A DNA stretch of 7,372 nt from Myxococcales bacterium (lineage in GTDB: Bacteria > Myxococcota_A > Polyangia > Polyangiales > JADJMO01): assembly GCA_021783935.1 (NCBI GenBank), contig JAJXTK010000317.1:1-7372 (forward strand), given 5' to 3'. Shown here one piece after another: positions 5,992 to 7,372 of the stretch. The position numbers were made by a program, and so were the translations under genes. A model generated the notes under the pieces. The model saw nothing but the letters and a program-made list of their open reading frames with translations, made no database searches and was not told the origin of the DNA. Position 1 is the stretch's first letter. Every line of letters starts with the position of its first letter.

Positions 5992-6822
5992 GTGACCCGC
6001 CGCGCGCACCTCGCGACCGCGGCGCTCGCTGCGCTGATCGCGACCTCGACGGCGTTCGGCGCGTGCGCGCCGGTGACGAGCCTCCTCACGCTCTTCCCGT
6101 CGCGCGGCGAGATCGCCCTGGGCGGCGCCGAGCGCGTGATGATCGAGGACGGCGCCGGCGCGATCGAGACGATCCGCGCGAGGAGCCCCGGCGCGCGCAA
6201 GGAGGCGGCGCGCGCGATCGTCCTGCGCTTCTACGGCAACGCCGACCGCGCCGACGGCGGGCCCGCGTCGGAGGCCGAGGGGTTCGGCGCCTGGCCCGTC
6301 GAGGTGTGGGGGGTGAACTACCCGGGCTTCGGGCGCAGCGAGGGGAGCGCCTCGCTGCGCGGCGTCGCGCGCGCGGCCGACGTCGCGCTCGCCAAGGCCG
6401 ACGAGCGCGGCGTGCCGATCTTCGCGATGGGCACGAGCATGGGCACCACCGCGGCCCTTCACCTCGCGGCCACGGGCAAGGTGCGCGGCGTGATGCTGCA
6501 GAACCCGCCGCCGCTCGCGCAGCTGATCCGCGGCCGCTACGGGTGGTGGAACCTGTGGCTCGTCGCGGCCCCGATCTCCTGGGGCGTCCCCGCGTCGCTC
6601 GACAGCCTCGCGAACGCGAAGCGCGCGACGATGCCGGTCGTGGTGCTCTCGTCCGAGCACGACGAGATCGTGCCGTTCGACTACCAGACGGAGATCTACG
6701 AGGCGTACGCGGGACCGAAGGCGCGCCTCGTCGCCAAGGGCGCCGCGCACAACGATCGCCTGCCGGACGCGGTATGGGACGAGGTGCGGCGCAAGCTGCG
6801 CGAGCAGGGGTGGGGGCCGTGA
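5992..6822 (+). CDS. Alpha/beta-hydrolase, probable lipoprotein
   Basis: This 276-residue protein has the alpha/beta-hydrolase core. The nucleophile elbow GTSMG (147-151) places Ser149. SSEHDEIVP supplies the acid, probably Asp224, and GAAHND supplies His253. Family landmarks NYPGFGRSEG (109-118) and a FYGNA segment (80-84), at the usual oxyanion HGN position, are present. The overall pattern resembles the serine aminopeptidase/hydrolase-4 (ABHD13-like) group, so an esterase, lipase or peptidase activity is likely; the substrate cannot be told. The N-terminus TRRAHLATAALAALIATSTAFGAC looks like a lipoprotein signal with the acylated Cys at 25. Ala at +2 would suit outer-membrane sorting. GTG 5992 has AGGG seven bases upstream; an in-frame GTG at 5977 would add only five residues before the basic region. 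It follows the btpA-like gene by 50 bases and may be co-transcribed. It converges on the minus-strand gene ending at 6866. Confidence 0.87.
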   Translation: MTRRAHLATAALAALIATSTAFGACAPVTSLLTLFPSRGEIALGGAERVMIEDGAGAIETIRARSPGARKEAARAIVLRFYGNADRADGGPASEAEGFGAWPVEVWGVNYPGFGRSEGSASLRGVARAADVALAKADERGVPIFAMGTSMGTTAALHLAATGKVRGVMLQNPPPLAQLIRGRYGWWNLWLVAAPISWGVPASLDSLANAKRATMPVVVLSSEHDEIVPFDYQTEIYEAYAGPKARLVAKGAAHNDRLPDAVWDEVRRKLREQGWGP

Positions 6823-6843
6823 GGGGAGCCTCGAAGAGCCATC

Positions 6844-6859
6844 CCGCGGGCGACCGCGG
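6844..6859. terminator. GC hairpin in the convergent gap, possible terminator
   Basis: CCGCGG-GCGA-CCGCGG forms a six-pair all-GC stem with a GCGA loop (a GNRA tetraloop on the plus-strand RNA). It sits 21 bases after the hydrolase stop and 6 bases beyond the stop of the minus-strand gene. No T-run follows on either strand, so factor-independent termination is doubtful. A 3'-end stabiliser is equally possible. Confidence 0.3.
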
Positions 6860-6865
6860 CGACGG

Positions 6866-7227
6866 CTACTTCGGCGTCGCGCTCGGCAAGGGGACGCTCA
6901 CCGGCGGGATCGGAATGCCGTTCGAGTCGACCGGCGCGATCTCCGAGGGGCCGTGGGCGATGCGCTTGTCGATGCCGTCGATCGTCTTGCTGCGGTCGGG
7001 GCTGTCCCACTCGGCGTCGGAGAGGGCCGTCATCGGAAAGGCGTCGCTCGAATAGGGGCCCTCGAGCGCCGCCATGGTCGCGCGATCGGTGCCGAGCCCG
7101 GGCGTGTCGAGCCACATGAACCCCTCGACGTCCTGGAGCGAGAACGGCGAGCTCAACGCCTGGTCGCGGAGCGTCTTGCCGAACGCGTACAGGCGAACCT
7201 CGAGCGACTCGCGCGTGAGCGGGTCAC
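6866..7227 (-). CDS. Unrecognised protein gene with an apparent one-base frameshift near its start
   Basis: I do not recognise this protein. Reading leftwards from about 7222 to the TAG at 6868-6866, one frame is open and almost all third bases are G or C, which is strong evidence of coding. The product contains LTRESLEVRLYAFGKTLRDQ, WLDTPGLGTDRATMAALEG and a Pro/Ser-rich end (IPPVSVPLPSATPK). DTPGLG resembles a GTPase G3 motif, but no P-loop is present, so no function is given. The frame has no ATG or GTG before Met at 7117. A GTG at 7227-7225 sits directly after the upstream stop in the neighbouring frame, and one extra C in the CCC run at 7223-7221 would join it to this frame as MTPLTRESLEV, giving about 120 residues. 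The alternatives are a TTG start at 7267 (133 residues, in poorly coding sequence) or an 83-residue form from 7117. A sequencing error, a true frameshift or a recoding event are all possible. Confidence 0.55.
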
Positions 7228-7372
7228 CTACGCCTTCTTCTTGGCCTGCTTGCCCCTCGTGCGCCAATCAGAAAGGCGCTTCTCAGCGAGGTCGATCTGC
7301 TGCGGAGGCGTCGCGTTCGTCTTCTTCTCGAAGCCGACCATCGGCTTCGGCACCGGCTTCGGCACCGGCTTC
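7228..7372 (-). CDS. C-terminal end of an unrecognised protein (partial)
   Basis: The minus-strand frame is open from the window edge to a TAG at 7230-7228, giving 47 residues. It begins with KPVPKPVPKP, continues as MVGFEKKTNATPPQQIDLAEKRL and ends with the basic tail RGKQAKKKA. About nine in ten third bases are G or C, which supports coding. Lys-Pro repeats occur in extended linkers such as that of TonB, but nothing else here supports that family. A Met at 7341 could begin a 37-residue protein, but the open frame reaching the edge makes a larger gene more likely. Its stop directly abuts the GTG proposed for the following gene. Confidence 0.5.
   Translation of the reverse strand, partial: KPVPKPVPKPMVGFEKKTNATPPQQIDLAEKRLSDWRTRGKQAKKKA
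7343..7372. repeat. 12-bp tandem repeat at the window edge
   Basis: Two and a half copies of GGCTTCGGCACC run to the end of the window. On the minus strand each unit encodes Lys-Pro-Val-Pro. The repeat probably continues beyond the edge, so its length is unknown. Confidence 0.75.

Noticed and set aside
6063..7055. Plus-strand open frame overlapping the hydrolase and the convergent gap
   Set aside because: Arg-rich product with no recognisable motif; third-base pattern belongs to the hydrolase frame and then to the minus-strand gene.
7081..7117. DTPGLG as evidence of a GTPase
   Set aside because: It resembles a G3 motif, but there is no P-loop or NKxD motif in the same frame.
7228..7267. TTG 7267 as the start of the minus-strand gene
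   Set aside because: The codons between 7267 and 7228 in that frame have unusually AT-rich third bases, while the other minus frame is the coding one there.
7118..7372. Plus-strand frame open to the window edge
   Set aside because: Only about two thirds of the third bases I counted are G or C, against over 95 percent for the minus-strand frame in the same stretch.

Overview
The DNA is very GC-rich, with nearly every third codon position G or C. Genes are packed tightly on one strand. It carries a type II secretion (T2SS) cluster in the order gspJ-K-L-M-N. Together with GTG starts, a PilM-like GspL and Ala/Gly/Pro-rich protein tails, this suggests a large-genome delta-proteobacterial relative, most likely Myxococcota (Polyangia-like). 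That placement is inference from style and gene order, not from a marker gene.

Layout. Positions 1-126 hold the last 41 codons of a gene that is probably gspJ. They are followed, with overlapping stop and start codons, by gspK (123-1661). A 101-base gap carries a strong hairpin and a possible -10 element. Then come gspL (1763-3322), gspM (3322-3891) and gspN (3888-5108), each joined to the next by overlapping stop/start codons. A BtpA-family TIM-barrel gene (5111-5941) begins two bases after gspN. After 50 bases comes an alpha/beta-hydrolase with a lipoprotein-type signal (5992-6822). A 43-base convergent gap holds a small GC hairpin. The last 500 bases are coding on the minus strand: an unrecognised ~120-codon gene (6866-7227) that appears to carry a one-base frameshift at its start, and the last 47 codons of another gene ending at 7228.

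How the genes work together. GspK and GspJ are minor pseudopilins at the tip of the T2SS pseudopilus. GspL and GspM form the inner-membrane platform that couples the cytoplasmic ATPase to the pseudopilus. GspN is an accessory envelope protein. The BtpA-like protein and the hydrolase are probably co-transcribed passengers, and nothing in their sequence ties them to secretion. The minus-strand pair is a separate unit.

I see no complete unknown system here. The most unusual points are: a Met-rich collagen-like repeat just before the last strand of GspK; the gspK-gspL hairpin; the frameshift in the minus-strand gene; and a codon-context effect in which pyrimidine-ending codons take T almost only when the next codon begins with C. 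I see no tRNA, rRNA, CRISPR array, insertion sequence or integrase.
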